Positions 1 through 8,340 of a stretch of 64,000 bases of DNA are shown piece after piece. Made by a program: the position numbers and the translations under genes. The DNA comes from Cereibacter azotoformans (GTDB lineage: Bacteria; Pseudomonadota; Alphaproteobacteria; Rhodobacterales; Rhodobacteraceae): NCBI GenBank assembly GCA_017599285.1, contig JAGFXX010000001.1:1798001-1862000 (forward strand), given 5' to 3'. The notes beneath the pieces are model-generated. The model did no database searches and had not been told where the DNA came from. It was given only the letters and a program-made list of their open reading frames with translations. Each line of letters starts with the position of its first letter. Within the stretch, counting starts at the first letter, position 1.

Positions 1-216
1 GCCGGTGGACGCCCCGACCAGCCGGTTCCCGTCGAAGGCTCCCACGAGGATCGCACCGGGGCTTGTCCGGTAGGCCGAGAGATAGGCGCGCTCATACTCC
101 ATCGAGCCCTCGTAGAGATAGGGCCAGTCGCGGAAGACCCGCATCCGCAGCGCCGCCACCTCGTCGAGCCGCTCCTCCAGCGCCGGCCCGGTGAGAACCC
201 GCGCCTCCAGGCTCAT
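1..216 (-). CDS. GNAT family N-acetyltransferase (partial, C-terminus outside window)
   Basis: Seventy-two codons are visible, starting at the ATG complement at 214-216; the gene runs off the left edge. The reading contains a run of conserved hydrophobic and aromatic residues (RVFRDWPYLYEGS) followed by GAILVGAFDGNRLVGAS, which matches the first strands of the acetyl-CoA-binding GNAT fold. The start overlaps the stop of the next gene upstream (ATGA), so it is probably co-translated with the NTF2-like gene. Substrate unknown. The family call is from motif resemblance only. Confidence 0.65.
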   Translation of the reverse strand, partial: MSLEARVLTGPALEERLDEVAALRMRVFRDWPYLYEGSMEYERAYLSAYRTSPGAILVGAFDGNRLVGASTG

Positions 217-611
217 GCCGAGACCTGCCGGATCCAGTCGTTCAGGTTGTAGAAGGTCGTCACGCGGGCGATCCGGCCATCGCGCAGGTCGAAGAAGGCG
301 CCGGCCGGCAGGACATAGGTCTGGCCATGGGCCTCTGGCAGGCCCGGATCGGTCTGCAGATATTCGCCGTGCACCACGAACTCGGCCGCGCCGCGCGTGC
401 CGTCCTCGTTTACGAAGATCACCATGTCGCGCAGCTGTTCGCGGTAGCTCACGCCCATGTGCGAGCAGAAGTCCGCGAATTTCTCGCGGCCGTGGCGCAC
501 CTCGCCCTCGTTCACCCGATGCTCGATGTCGTCGGTCACGCAGGCGAGCATCCCCTCGGCATCGCCCGCATTGAAGGCCGCGTAATAGCGCCCGATCAGT
601 TCATGTCCCAT
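213..611 (-). CDS. SnoaL/NTF2-like (ketosteroid-isomerase-related) protein
   Basis: A 132-residue protein of the NTF2-like superfamily, a cone-shaped fold used for small isomerases and hydrolases; no specific substrate can be assigned. The opening ELIGRYYAAFNAGDAEGML, the central HGREKFADFC and the C-terminal DLRDGRIARVTTFYNLNDW are the usual SnoaL-like blocks. I chose ATG 611 because the protein then begins directly at the fold; an upstream extension of 58 codons would cross the phosphatase gene. It overlaps the upstream phosphatase by 11 bp and the downstream GNAT gene by 4 bp, so the three are likely one transcript. Confidence 0.7.
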   Translation of the reverse strand: MGHELIGRYYAAFNAGDAEGMLACVTDDIEHRVNEGEVRHGREKFADFCSHMGVSYREQLRDMVIFVNEDGTRGAAEFVVHGEYLQTDPGLPEAHGQTYVLPAGAFFDLRDGRIARVTTFYNLNDWIRQVSA

Positions 612-1080
612 CGCCGGCCTCCTCCGTTTCGCTGGGTGGCCCGAAGCGCGCCACCATCCGGCCACGGATCTGGTCCCGCACCTGGCGATAGACGGCGAGC
701 TTCTGCTCGCGCCCCTCGCCCAGTCCCGTCGGATCCATGATGGGCCAGTATTCCACATCAAGATGATAATATCGCGTAAGTTCAAGGGCCATCCGCTGGC
801 TCGCGGGCGAGAGCGCCACGATGAGGTCGAACCCCGAAAGATCGTCGCCCCAGTCCATCATCTCCTCGAACGAGCGCGAGCGGTGGCGCGAGAGTTCGAC
901 CCCGATTTCCTGACAGACGGAGACGGTAAAGCCGTCGATCTCGCGATCGTTCTTGACGCCGGCCGACTGGACATAGGCCTGCCGGCCGTAGAGCTTCTTC
1001 ATCAGCCCTTCCGCCATCGGCGAGCGGACCGAATTGTGGTCGCAGCAGAACAGCACCGAGGACGGCGGCTTCTGCGACAC
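601..1080 (-). CDS. Low-molecular-weight protein-tyrosine-phosphatase / arsenate reductase-like protein
   Basis: A 159-residue protein of the LMW-PTP fold. Near the N-terminus FCCDHNSVRSPMAEGL is a variant of the phosphate-binding loop C-X5-R-S, with the candidate catalytic Cys followed by Asn, Ser, Arg and Ser. Further on, DLIVALSP and YWPIMDP hold the acidic residue expected near the C-terminus. Family members dephosphorylate tyrosine or reduce arsenate; no ars genes are adjacent, so function is open. It sits 2 bp after the UPF0262 gene and overlaps the next gene, as commonly seen next to hisD in Rhodobacterales. Confidence 0.75.
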   Translation of the reverse strand: MSQKPPSSVLFCCDHNSVRSPMAEGLMKKLYGRQAYVQSAGVKNDREIDGFTVSVCQEIGVELSRHRSRSFEEMMDWGDDLSGFDLIVALSPASQRMALELTRYYHLDVEYWPIMDPTGLGEGREQKLAVYRQVRDQIRGRMVARFGPPSETEEAGDGT

Positions 1081-1082
1081 GG

Positions 1083-1559
1083 TCAGCCCCAGTGCAGGAC
1101 GCAGATCAGGGTGAAGAGGCGCCGCGCCGTGTCGATGTCCACCTCGGCCTTCCCCTCCAGACGTTCCTTCAGCACCCGCGCGCCTTCATTGTGGATGCCC
1201 CGGCGCGCCATGTCGATGGCCTCGATCTGGCTGGGCGGCAGCCGTTTCACCGCCTCGAAATAGCTCTCGCAGATCTGGAAATAGTCCTTCACCACCTGCC
1301 GGAAGGGGCCGAGGCTCAGGTGGAACTCGCCCACCTTCTCGTCCTCCTGCGAGCGGATGTCGAAGACCAGCCGCCCCTCGCGGATCGCGAGCATCAGGCG
1401 GAAGGGCCCCTCCACCGGCGGCTTTCCCTCGCGCGGAGGCAGCGCGAAACTGTTCTCTTCGAGAAGATCGAAGATCGCGACCTGCCGCTCCTGCTCGATC
1501 TCGGCGGTGGGCGGGATCGGGCTGGCCTGGTCGATCTCGATATGGCAGATGCGGTTCAT
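1083..1559 (-). CDS. UPF0262 family protein
   Basis: A 158-residue protein beginning MNRICHIEIDQ and containing EQERQVAIFDLLEENSF, the conserved block of UPF0262, a family restricted largely to alphaproteobacteria and without known function. The central LMLAIREGRLVFDI and FHLSLGPFRQVVKDYF are also typical. It starts 3 bp after the hisD stop and is followed 2 bp later by the phosphatase gene, so it is almost certainly in the hisD transcription unit. Confidence 0.85.
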   Translation of the reverse strand: MNRICHIEIDQASPIPPTAEIEQERQVAIFDLLEENSFALPPREGKPPVEGPFRLMLAIREGRLVFDIRSQEDEKVGEFHLSLGPFRQVVKDYFQICESYFEAVKRLPPSQIEAIDMARRGIHNEGARVLKERLEGKAEVDIDTARRLFTLICVLHWG

Positions 1560-1562
1560 CTC

Positions 1563-2867
1563 TCAGACCTCGTTCAGCCGGTCGAGCCGGGCGCGCACGG
1601 ACAGCCCGTGCGCCTCGAGGCTCTCCGAGATCGCCAGCCGCTCGGCGGCCGGCCCGATGGCGCGCAGCGCCGAGGGCGTCATGCGCGCGAGCGTGGTGCG
1701 CTTGAGGAAATCCATCACCGACAGCCCGCTCGAGAAGCGCGCCGAGCGCGCGGTCGGCAGGACATGGTTCGGCCCGCCCACATAGTCTCCGATCGCCTCG
1801 GGCGTCCAGGCGCCCAGGAAGATCGCCCCCGCGTGGCGGATCCGGGCGGCCAGCGCCTCGGGATCCTCCACGCACAGTTCGAGATGTTCGGGCGCCACCC
1901 GGTCCGACAGCGCCGCCGCCTCCTCGAGGTCGCGCGTCACGATCACCGCGCCGTAATCCCGCCACGAGGCGCCCGCAATCTCCCGCCGCGCGAGCGTCTC
2001 GAGCCGCGCCTCGACCGCCCGCGCCACCGCCTGCCCGAAGGCCGCGTCGGGCGTGATCAGGATGGATTGCGCGCTTTCATCGTGTTCGGCCTGGCTCAGC
2101 AGATCGAGCGCGATCCAGTCGGGGTCGGTCTTGCCGTCCGCGATCACGAGGATTTCCGAGGGGCCGGCGATCATGTCGATCCCGACCCTGCCGAAGACGC
2201 GCCGCTTGGCCGCCGCCACATAGGCATTGCCGGGCCCGGTGATCTTGTCCACCGGCCGGATCGTCTCGGTGCCATAGGCCAGCGCCGCCACCGCCTGCGC
2301 CCCGCCGATCCGGTAGATCGTATCGACACCCGCGATCCGCGCGGCCAGCAGAACCAGCGGATTGACCACGCCCCCCGGCGTCGGACAGACAACCGCCAGC
2401 CGCTCAACCCCCGCCACCTTGGCCGGGATCGCGTTCATCAGCACCGAGGAGGGGTAAGAGGCCAACCCGCCCGGCACATAGAGCCCCGCCGAGGCGATCG
2501 CGCCCCAGCGCCAGCCGAGCGAGGCGCCCGCCGCATCCTCCCAGCGCGCATCCTCCGGCATCTGCCGTTCGTGGTAGGCCCGGATCCGCTCGGCAGCAAG
2601 TTCCAGCGCCGCGCGCTCGTCGGCCGGGACACGGGCGATCTCCGCCTCGATCTCCGCCTCGGAGAAGGCCAGCCGCTCGGGCACCAGCTCCATCCGGTCG
2701 AACCGGGCGGTCAGCTCGATCACCGCCGCATCGCCTCGCTCGCGCACATCGGCGATGATGGCGGCCACCACGGCATCGACGTCGGGGCTGTCCTCGCGCT
2801 TCATGCCCAGAAGAGCCGAAAAGGCCGCCTCGAATCCGGGATCACTGGCATCGAGAAACTGGGGCAT
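1563..2867 (-). CDS. hisD: Histidinol dehydrogenase
   Basis: A 434-residue zinc enzyme catalysing the last two oxidations of histidine synthesis, L-histidinol to L-histidine with two NAD+. The sequence shows IGGAQAVAALAYGTETI, the GPSEILVIAD block, LLSQAEHDESAQ with the zinc-ligand Gln and His, the catalytic-region motif APEHLELCVED, and the C-terminal GGPNHVLPT. Length equals the family norm. ATG 2867 follows an AAGGAG-like sequence. It heads a leftward group hisD - UPF0262 - phosphatase - NTF2-like - GNAT with almost no spacing. Confidence 0.97.
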   Translation of the reverse strand: MPQFLDASDPGFEAAFSALLGMKREDSPDVDAVVAAIIADVRERGDAAVIELTARFDRMELVPERLAFSEAEIEAEIARVPADERAALELAAERIRAYHERQMPEDARWEDAAGASLGWRWGAIASAGLYVPGGLASYPSSVLMNAIPAKVAGVERLAVVCPTPGGVVNPLVLLAARIAGVDTIYRIGGAQAVAALAYGTETIRPVDKITGPGNAYVAAAKRRVFGRVGIDMIAGPSEILVIADGKTDPDWIALDLLSQAEHDESAQSILITPDAAFGQAVARAVEARLETLARREIAGASWRDYGAVIVTRDLEEAAALSDRVAPEHLELCVEDPEALAARIRHAGAIFLGAWTPEAIGDYVGGPNHVLPTARSARFSSGLSVMDFLKRTTLARMTPSALRAIGPAAERLAISESLEAHGLSVRARLDRLNEV

Positions 2868-3037
2868 GGGTGGAACTCCTTGGCTGAGCCTCCCTTACCG
2901 CGCATCCCCCCATCCCTCAAGCACCGCGCCGCAAGCGACGGGTGACACTTTCGCACGAGAGCCCGGACAAATCCCGCTCGACCCGTCCCGCGCAGCCGCT
3001 CCGCCCGTTCATTCTGGTGAAAATATCCTCGGGGGGA

Positions 3038-3077
3038 GCCGCCCCAAGGGGCGGCCGGGGGGCAGACAGCCCCCCGC
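3038..3077 (-). terminator. Double GC-rich stem-loop downstream of murA-DUF2948
   Basis: Two adjacent hairpins lie in the hisD/DUF2948 gap: GCCGCCCC-AA-GGGGCGGC (3038-3055) and GGGGGGC-loop-GCCCCCC (about 3058-3077). On the minus strand they are followed by GAGGATATTTTCACCAGAA, a sequence type that recurs after genes in Rhodobacter genomes. They probably end leftward transcripts from murA and DUF2948. The remainder of the 228-bp gap should hold the hisD promoter, but I cannot place it. Confidence 0.55.
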
Positions 3078-3095
3078 TCCGGTCAGCCCCTGCGG

Positions 3096-3572
3096 TCAGT
3101 CCCGATGCTCGGGCACCCGGCCCGACGGCGCCACATAGGGCCGCGTCACATCCTTCAGCACGACCTCCAGCGCCTCGACCTCCAGTTCCACCGCGCCGTC
3201 TCCGGCCAGCACCAGAACCAGCCGGCCCCCGCCCTCCGCGTCCGGTTCGAACTCCAGCGCGAGCAGCGACAGCACCAGATCCCGGTCGGTCCGGTCGATG
3301 CCCTGGGTCCGCACGGCCAGCACGCCCTCGACGGCCAGCACCGACCGCACCCGCTCGTAGGGGCGCCCCTCGCGCTCGGCCGCCTCGCGGTCCTCCCAGC
3401 GGAAGCGGTTCAGCAGCAGCGCGAACCGCCGCTTGCGGGGCAGCCAGCGCATGTCCTGCGCGGAAAGGACCGCATCCTGCACCAGCGCCGAGACCACGCC
3501 CAGATCCTCGGCGGTCTCGGCCCCCAGATAGAGCGGGCCTTCGTCGGCATCCTCGAACCGCGCATCCGCCAT
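3096..3572 (-). CDS. DUF2948 family protein
   Basis: A 158-residue acidic protein matching the alphaproteobacterial DUF2948 family, whose function is unknown. Recognisable blocks are VVSALVQDAVLSAQDMRW near residue 30, RFALLLNRFRWED and the C-terminal LEVVLKDVTRPYVAPSGRVPEH. It starts one base inside the murA stop (shared base at 3572), so it is translationally coupled to murA, an arrangement common in Rhodobacterales. Confidence 0.85.
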   Translation of the reverse strand: MADARFEDADEGPLYLGAETAEDLGVVSALVQDAVLSAQDMRWLPRKRRFALLLNRFRWEDREAAEREGRPYERVRSVLAVEGVLAVRTQGIDRTDRDLVLSLLALEFEPDAEGGGRLVLVLAGDGAVELEVEALEVVLKDVTRPYVAPSGRVPEHRD

Positions 3573-4840
3573 CAGCCGGGTATCCTCCTGATCTGCGCGC
3601 CGCAGGCGCTCAGTTTCTCTTCCACCCTCTCATAGCCGCGGTCGAGGTGATAGACGCGGCTCACGACCGTCTCGCCCTCGGCGGCCAGCCCGGCGAGGAT
3701 GAGGCTCACCGAGGCCCGCAGGTCCGTGGCCATCACGGGCGCACCCCGCAGCTTCTCGACGCCGCTCACCCTGGCCGTCCCGCCATGCACCTCGATCCGC
3801 GCCCCCATCCGGGTCAGTTCGGGAGCGTGCATGAATCGGTTCTCGAAGATCTTCTCCTCAAGCACCGACGTGCCCTCGGCCGTGCACAGCAGCGCCATCA
3901 TCTGCGCCTGCAGGTCGGTCGGGAAGCCGGGGAACGGCTCGGTCGTGACATCGACCGCCTTCACCCGGCCGTTCCGGCGCGCGACGCGCAGCCCGCGCTC
4001 GGTCTCCTCGACCGAGATGCCGGCCGCGTCGAGCTTTTCGCAGAAGGCGCCGACCAGTTCGATCCGCCCGCCGAGGAGTTCCACCTCGCCGCCGCAGATC
4101 GCGGGCGCGAGCATGTAGGTGCCCAGCTCGATCCGGTCGGTCACCACGGGATGCGTCGCCCCGCCCAGCCGGTCCACGCCCTGCACGGTGATGGTCGCGC
4201 TGCCCTCGCCCTCGATCTGCGCCCCCATCCGCCGCAGGCAGCGGGCGAGATCGACGATCTCGGGCTCGCGCGCGGCGTTCTCGAGCACGGTCGTCCCTTT
4301 GGCCAGCGTCGCCGCCATCAGGGCATTTTCCGTGGCGCCGACCGACACGATGGGGAAGGCCACCCGGGCGCCCCGCAGCCCGCCGGCCGGTGCCTTGGCG
4401 TGGATGTAGCCATCGCGCAGGTCGAGGTCGGCGCCCATCGCCTCGAGGGCCTTCAGATGCAGGTCCACCGGCCGCGCCCCGATGGCGCAGCCGCCGGGCA
4501 GCGACACGACCGCATGGCCGTCGCGCGCCAGCATCGGCCCGAGCACGAGGATCGAGGCCCGCATCTTGCGCACGATGTCATAATCCGCGCGATGATCCGT
4601 CAGCGCGTGCGACGAGAGCGCGAGCACCTGCCCGCCCTGCAGGCTGGCCACCTCGGCCCCGAGCGACTGCAGAAGCTGGGTCATGGTGCGAATGTCCGAG
4701 AGCCTCGGCGCGTTGGTCAGCGTGAGCGGCTCGTCCGAGAGCAGCGTCGCGGGCATCAGCGCGAGGCACGCGTTCTTCGCCCCCGCGATCGGGATCTGCC
4801 CCCGCAGCTCGCCGTTGCCCTTCACCAGAATCGAATCCAT
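3572..4840 (-). CDS. murA: UDP-N-acetylglucosamine 1-carboxyvinyltransferase
   Basis: A 422-residue cytosolic enzyme for the first committed step of peptidoglycan synthesis, transferring enolpyruvate from PEP to UDP-GlcNAc. The N-terminal [19 protein letters not shown] supplies the catalytic Lys-Asn pair, and [17 protein letters not shown] holds the Cys that fosfomycin alkylates. [19 protein letters not shown] and [13 protein letters not shown] are further EPSP-synthase-fold signatures. Cys is present, so the fosfomycin target is intact. The downstream DUF2948 gene overlaps it. Confidence 0.97.
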   Translation of the reverse strand: MDSILVKGNGELRGQIPIAGAKNACLALMPATLLSDEPLTLTNAPRLSDIRTMTQLLQSLGAEVASLQGGQVLALSSHALTDHRADYDIVRKMRASILVLGPMLARDGHAVVSLPGGCAIGARPVDLHLKALEAMGADLDLRDGYIHAKAPAGGLRGARVAFPIVSVGATENALMAATLAKGTTVLENAAREPEIVDLARCLRRMGAQIEGEGSATITVQGVDRLGGATHPVVTDRIELGTYMLAPAICGGEVELLGGRIELVGAFCEKLDAAGISVEETERGLRVARRNGRVKAVDVTTEPFPGFPTDLQAQMMALLCTAEGTSVLEEKIFENRFMHAPELTRMGARIEVHGGTARVSGVEKLRGAPVMATDLRASVSLILAGLAAEGETVVSRVYHLDRGYERVEEKLSACGAQIRRIPG

Positions 4841-4850
4841 CCGCCTGCCC

Positions 4851-5045
4851 TCATTCCGGCGCGTCTTCGGGTCCCGCCTCGCGGGCCGCGCGCGCCTTTG
4901 CCTGTGCCTTGCGCCGGGCCATATTGGCCTTCAGCGCCGCCTTCAACCGGTCTTCGCGGCTCTCTGCCGCAGGCCCCTTCGCCCCCGGCGAAGCCTTGCC
5001 GCCCGTGGCGCCCTGCGGCGCCTGATCCTTCGCCTTTCCGCTCAT
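4851..5045 (-). CDS. Small basic conserved protein upstream of murA
   Basis: A 64-residue hydrophilic protein rich in Lys, Arg and Ala. The half from about residue 28 ([20 protein letters not shown]) looks helical and basic, suggesting nucleic-acid or ribosome association, but no family function is known to me. It ends 10 bp before murA and points the same way, so the two probably share a promoter in the tRNA-proximal gap. Similar short ORFs before murA occur in related genomes as I recall. Confidence 0.6.
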   Translation of the reverse strand: MSGKAKDQAPQGATGGKASPGAKGPAAESREDRLKAALKANMARRKAQAKARAAREAGPEDAPE

Positions 5046-5089
5046 GGCGCCTTTCGTAACGCAGCGACAAAAAAGCGTCCAGTTGGCCC

Positions 5090-5118
5090 TTGCACGACGG
5101 TCGGATTGCGTCTAATCA
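5090..5118 (+). promoter_or_regulatory. Probable sigma-70 promoter of tRNA-Thr
   Basis: TTGCAC (5090-5095), a 17-bp spacer and TAATCA (5113-5118) stand about 29 bp before the mature tRNA 5' end. The spacing is ideal and both hexamers are close to consensus. It lies outside the prophage, so the chromosome still drives the tRNA. Confidence 0.5.
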
Positions 5119-5146
5119 CCCGCCACGCCCGGCAGGGGCATCCGAC

Positions 5147-5221
<75 letters not shown>

Positions 5222-5240
5222 CCATCCACCACGATGGACG

Positions 5241-5276
5241 AAGAAAAGCCCAGCAAAAGCAAGCACTTGCTGGGCT
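5241..5276 (-). terminator. Leftward intrinsic terminator between HNH gene and tRNA
   Basis: A perfect 10-bp stem AGCCCAGCAA (5247-5256) / TTGCTGGGCT (5267-5276) with a 10-nt loop is followed, reading leftward, by TTTTCTTCG. It would stop prophage transcription coming from the HNH gene before it enters tRNA-Thr antisense, and could also end tRNA transcription as a simple stem. Confidence 0.7.
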
Positions 5277-5310
5277 CATCACTCTCTCGCACCAGCGTCT
5301 GATGTCGATC

Positions 5311-5340
5311 AAGGGAGAGGCCGAGAGTCCGTTTGAACGC
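5311..5340. repeat. Secondary att-core-like sequence, left end
   Basis: AAGGGAGAGGCCGAGAGTCC matches the core of attR (AAGGGAGAGGTCGAGAGTTC) at 18 of 20 positions and resembles the sequence at 49486-49515 over 30 bp (24/30). It is not part of an intact tRNA. Either a relic of an earlier tRNA-Thr recombination or an integrase-binding site; undecided. Confidence 0.5.
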
Positions 5341-5368
5341 TCGGCGGTAAAAATATTACCGACTCACG

Positions 5369-5872
5369 TCAGGCAGCCTCCTTCAGGCCATTCATGATGG
5401 CGACATGCGACACACCGAGGATGGCGCCGATCCTGCGGAAAGTGAGACCGGTCAACCTGAGCCTTGACGCCTCGCCACGGTCGAACCGCTGAGCGCAGCG
5501 GACATACCTGCCGTTCCGCACTGCGTCGGCATGGTTCTCGATCATCGTGCCCCAGCGCAAGTTCGAGGCGCGGTTGTCGCTCTTCACGTCATTGCCGTGG
5601 AGGACCATGCACCCAGGGAACGGAGGCGGACCGTTGAAAGCCTCGCAGATCAGGCGGTGGACTCCTATCTTCTTGCTGCCATGCGAGACCCTGACGTAGC
5701 CGCGGCTATCAGGTGAGAGCGCGAGCTCGTAGCCGGCCTTCCACTGCGCACCGCCACGTCGCCCCTTCACCCTCGCGGCGTCGATGGTCCGGCGGATCCG
5801 GCCGTCAGAGCTGACTTCATGCTCAGTCGAGAACCACGATGGCACAGGCCGCCATTCCACGTTGCAGTCCAT
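5369..5872 (-). CDS. HNH endonuclease (NUMOD4/HNH homing-type)
   Basis: A 167-residue protein with an N-terminal NUMOD4-like block (EWRPVPSWFSTEHEVSSDGR) and a central HNH nuclease domain: VHRLICEAFNG, then MVLHGNDVKSDNRASNLRWG supplying the His, Asn and second Asn/His positions. The C-terminus (LTGLTFRRIGAILGVSHVAI) is a helix-turn-helix. Such genes are free-standing mobile endonucleases common in phage genomes. ATG 5872 is preferred over a TTG nine codons upstream because GGAGGTG sits 5-6 bases before it. It is the first prophage gene after attL. Confidence 0.85.
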   Translation of the reverse strand: MDCNVEWRPVPSWFSTEHEVSSDGRIRRTIDAARVKGRRGGAQWKAGYELALSPDSRGYVRVSHGSKKIGVHRLICEAFNGPPPFPGCMVLHGNDVKSDNRASNLRWGTMIENHADAVRNGRYVRCAQRFDRGEASRLRLTGLTFRRIGAILGVSHVAIMNGLKEAA

Positions 5873-6145
5873 GGACACCTCCAAAGTTGAAGTGTCCAAG
5901 GGTTACCAAGGTGGGGCGAAATCACGGCCGGATCGGCCCAAGGCTCCAGCGTCACGACTATTTCGGCAAAATCGTGTCGAGGTGGTCATTCCGCATGACC
6001 GCGAGAGATCAAATCGCCACAAGGTAGGAACAAAGTTAGAACTTGATTGTAATGACCTGTTGTCATCCAGACGCAGCCGGTGCAGAATCCGCCGAAAAAT
6101 CTGGGGTGAAGAACCGCGCCACAGGGACTTACAAGGAGATCAATC

Positions 6146-6181
6146 ATGACCAACACGCTTACCAAGCGCGCGCCATGCTGA
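6146..6181 (+). CDS. Eleven-residue leader peptide overlapping the methyltransferase start
   Basis: MTNTLTKRAPC-stop follows an excellent ribosome-binding site (AAGGAG, seven bases before ATG 6146). Its last codons overlap the methyltransferase ATG at 6175 in another frame, and its stop lies at 6179-6181. The methyltransferase itself has no such site, so this looks like a translational-coupling leader; equally, an indel could have cut the first codons off the methyltransferase. Confidence 0.45.
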   Translation: MTNTLTKRAPC

Positions 6182-7152
6182 CGATCCTTGACCTGTTCAG
6201 TGGTGCCGGTGGACTGAGCCTCGGGTTTCATGCCGCTGGGTACAAGACTGTCGCGGCCGTCGAGGTCGCGCCGGATGCTTGCGCCACATACCGCGCCGCC
6301 TTCCCGGACGTCGAAATGCTCGAGAAGGACATCAAGACGATCGATTTCACAAAGTATAGCGGCGACGTCGACGTGGTGATCGGTGGGCCGCCGTGCCAGC
6401 CGTTCTCGACGGGCGGGAAGCGCATGGGCGCGAAGGATCTGCGCGACATGCTGCCAGAGTTCGTGCGCGTCGTCCTTCAGGTGCGTCCGAAGGCCTTCCT
6501 GATGGAAAACGTCGCTGGGCTGGCCGGAGCACGCCACGCGCCATACCTGCGCGAGGTGTTCCAGCCTCTCTTCAACTTGTACGATATCGAGGGTCCGCGC
6601 TTGGTCAACGCGGCCGACTACGGCGTCCCGCAGAAGCGCAAGAGGATTCTCATGACGGGGATCCGCAAGGGGGAAGGCGGGGAGTTCTGCCTGCCGGATG
6701 CTGGCGAGCACGTTCCGGTCTCGGAAGTAGTCGGACCGAATGCAATCGGGACCCCGAACAGAAGCAAGGTTGTATACGCGAAAACGCCGGACCTTCGTCC
6801 ATCACCCTACGACGGACAGATGTTCAACGGCGGCGGCCGTCCCCTGAATATGAATGCTCCGGCGCACACGATCCTGGCCAGCTGCGGCGGCAACAAGACG
6901 CCGTTCATCGACATCGGCACCCACGTCCCTGGCTACCATCAGCATCTGATGAAGGGAGGCAAGCCTCGGGTCGGCGATCTGCCGGACGCACGTCGACTGA
7001 CGCCAGAAGAATGCGCGGCTATCCAGACGTTCCCTGCCGACCATCCGTTCCAGGGGGCGCGGTCCAGCATCTACACACAAGTCGGTAACGCCGTTCCGCC
7101 GAAGCTTGCGCACGTAGCCGCCGTGGCAATGGCCGAGGCCCTCGGCTGCTGA
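6175..7152 (+). CDS. DNA (cytosine-5-)-methyltransferase
   Basis: A 325-residue C5 methyltransferase. Motif I DLFSGAGGLSLGF binds S-adenosylmethionine, motif IV GGPPCQPFS carries the catalytic Cys at about residue 74, motif VI is MENVAGL, motif VIII VPQKRKRILMTG, motif X VGNAVPPKLA. The target-recognition region (about 190-270) does not reveal the site. I start at ATG 6175 because motif I begins at residue 5; the frame is open further left without a good start. It faces the gene at 7154-8239 tail to tail, the typical modification half of a type II restriction-modification pair. Confidence 0.93.
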   Translation: MLTILDLFSGAGGLSLGFHAAGYKTVAAVEVAPDACATYRAAFPDVEMLEKDIKTIDFTKYSGDVDVVIGGPPCQPFSTGGKRMGAKDLRDMLPEFVRVVLQVRPKAFLMENVAGLAGARHAPYLREVFQPLFNLYDIEGPRLVNAADYGVPQKRKRILMTGIRKGEGGEFCLPDAGEHVPVSEVVGPNAIGTPNRSKVVYAKTPDLRPSPYDGQMFNGGGRPLNMNAPAHTILASCGGNKTPFIDIGTHVPGYHQHLMKGGKPRVGDLPDARRLTPEECAAIQTFPADHPFQGARSSIYTQVGNAVPPKLAHVAAVAMAEALGC

Positions 7153-7153
7153 T

Positions 7154-8239
7154 CTACTTCATGACCAAACCGTGCGCCTCGAGCGCATCGACGTAGTCGT
7201 TCACGCGAGCCAGATCGAACTGCTTGGTCGAAAGAAGCTGATACATAGATCGCAAAGCCGAAGCTCGTGTCGGCTTCTGGAGAAAGGCCATCGCGACATG
7301 CAAGAAGGCCTTAAGATCGAGGACGCTGATGTCGGCGGGCAGCCCGGTGATACCTGTGGTGTCCGAAATGGCTCCGCCGGAGACTGACGCAAGCACGTGA
7401 ATGCGGCGAAGGGCGCCGTCGCGTGCCGACACCAGCGCCTGCTCCGCCTTCGATGTCCATGCATTGGCCGTCACTTCGAAGGCCTCTATCGTAGACCCGC
7501 GCTGCCGGATCTGAACGTCGCCAGACACCTTCGATGTGGCGTCTGTCGCATTCAGTGATTTCGTATCGGCCTTAAATCCATTTATGCCTCCGGCGCCGAA
7601 CTCTTCGATGGCCGCCTCCATGACTGCAGCCGCCAGATATTGCTGGTAGCATCCTTGAGACGGACGATCGAGCAGGTCATTTACCAGCGCGACCACCTTT
7701 CCAAAATCGAGGGCGCCCTGATCTATATCCGGCATGGGCTTCACAGGCTTCGACATCGCCGCCAGGTTCGCCGCTACGTAATCGAAGGCAGCGCGCAGCT
7801 CTGCTTCACCCTTGCCGCGCGTCCACTCCAGAAACTCGTCGTATTCTCCAACGACGCCTCGCACCAGATTCTTGAAGTTCTTTCCGATGCTCTGATAGGC
7901 GTCCTTCGTCGATGAAACGTGGTTCGCGTTCAGAAGGGTGAAAAGGCGCTTCCCGCAGTCTCGCGCGCCCTCAACAGCCAGCGTAAGGTCGATATCTGGG
8001 TCCCTTGTAACGAGCGCGAACGCCGTCTGGATCAGGACGACTTCTCGATATGCCTTACCCTTCCTCGTCGCTATGATCACATCGAGTAATGAAATGACAT
8101 GCTGACCTAGCAATTCCTTGGAATGGTCTATCGCGGAAGCTGCAAGAACGGGATCAGCGAGAAACGAGAGGAATGTCTCACGTATGAGATCAGACGCCAT
8201 GTGACCGAAATGGTCATCCTTGATTTTCTTTTTTGACAT
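7154..8239 (-). CDS. Probable type II restriction endonuclease
   Basis: A 361-residue protein convergent with the methyltransferase, with only 1 bp between their stops. No family is recognised with certainty. From about residue 230 SGDVQIRQRG followed by IEAFEVTANAW gives an Asp, a spacer and Glu-X-Val pattern that could be a degenerate PD-(D/E)XK site; a SacI-type family relation is possible. Context is the main argument. ATG 8239 is used, though a TTG at 8290 also keeps the frame. Lower GC and AT-rich codons near the start (SKKKIKDDH) suggest acquisition separate from the phage core. Confidence 0.6.
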   Translation of the reverse strand: MSKKKIKDDHFGHMASDLIRETFLSFLADPVLAASAIDHSKELLGQHVISLLDVIIATRKGKAYREVVLIQTAFALVTRDPDIDLTLAVEGARDCGKRLFTLLNANHVSSTKDAYQSIGKNFKNLVRGVVGEYDEFLEWTRGKGEAELRAAFDYVAANLAAMSKPVKPMPDIDQGALDFGKVVALVNDLLDRPSQGCYQQYLAAAVMEAAIEEFGAGGINGFKADTKSLNATDATSKVSGDVQIRQRGSTIEAFEVTANAWTSKAEQALVSARDGALRRIHVLASVSGGAISDTTGITGLPADISVLDLKAFLHVAMAFLQKPTRASALRSMYQLLSTKQFDLARVNDYVDALEAHGLVMK

Positions 8240-8340
8240 GCGGCACCGATTGAGTTCGATGCGAGATTGCTGGACATCAATGAACCACAAGTCAAGTCTA
8301 TCCAGTCGTGACGAGGATCTTTGCGCTGCCGCTTAACAGA

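Noticed and set aside
1092..2945. 617-residue plus-strand open frame
   Set aside because: Antisense to hisD and UPF0262; composition rich in Arg, His and Pro, as expected for a shadow frame in GC-rich DNA.
2942..5059. 705-residue plus-strand open frame
   Set aside because: Antisense to murA and DUF2948; no domain and low-complexity Pro/Arg-rich start.
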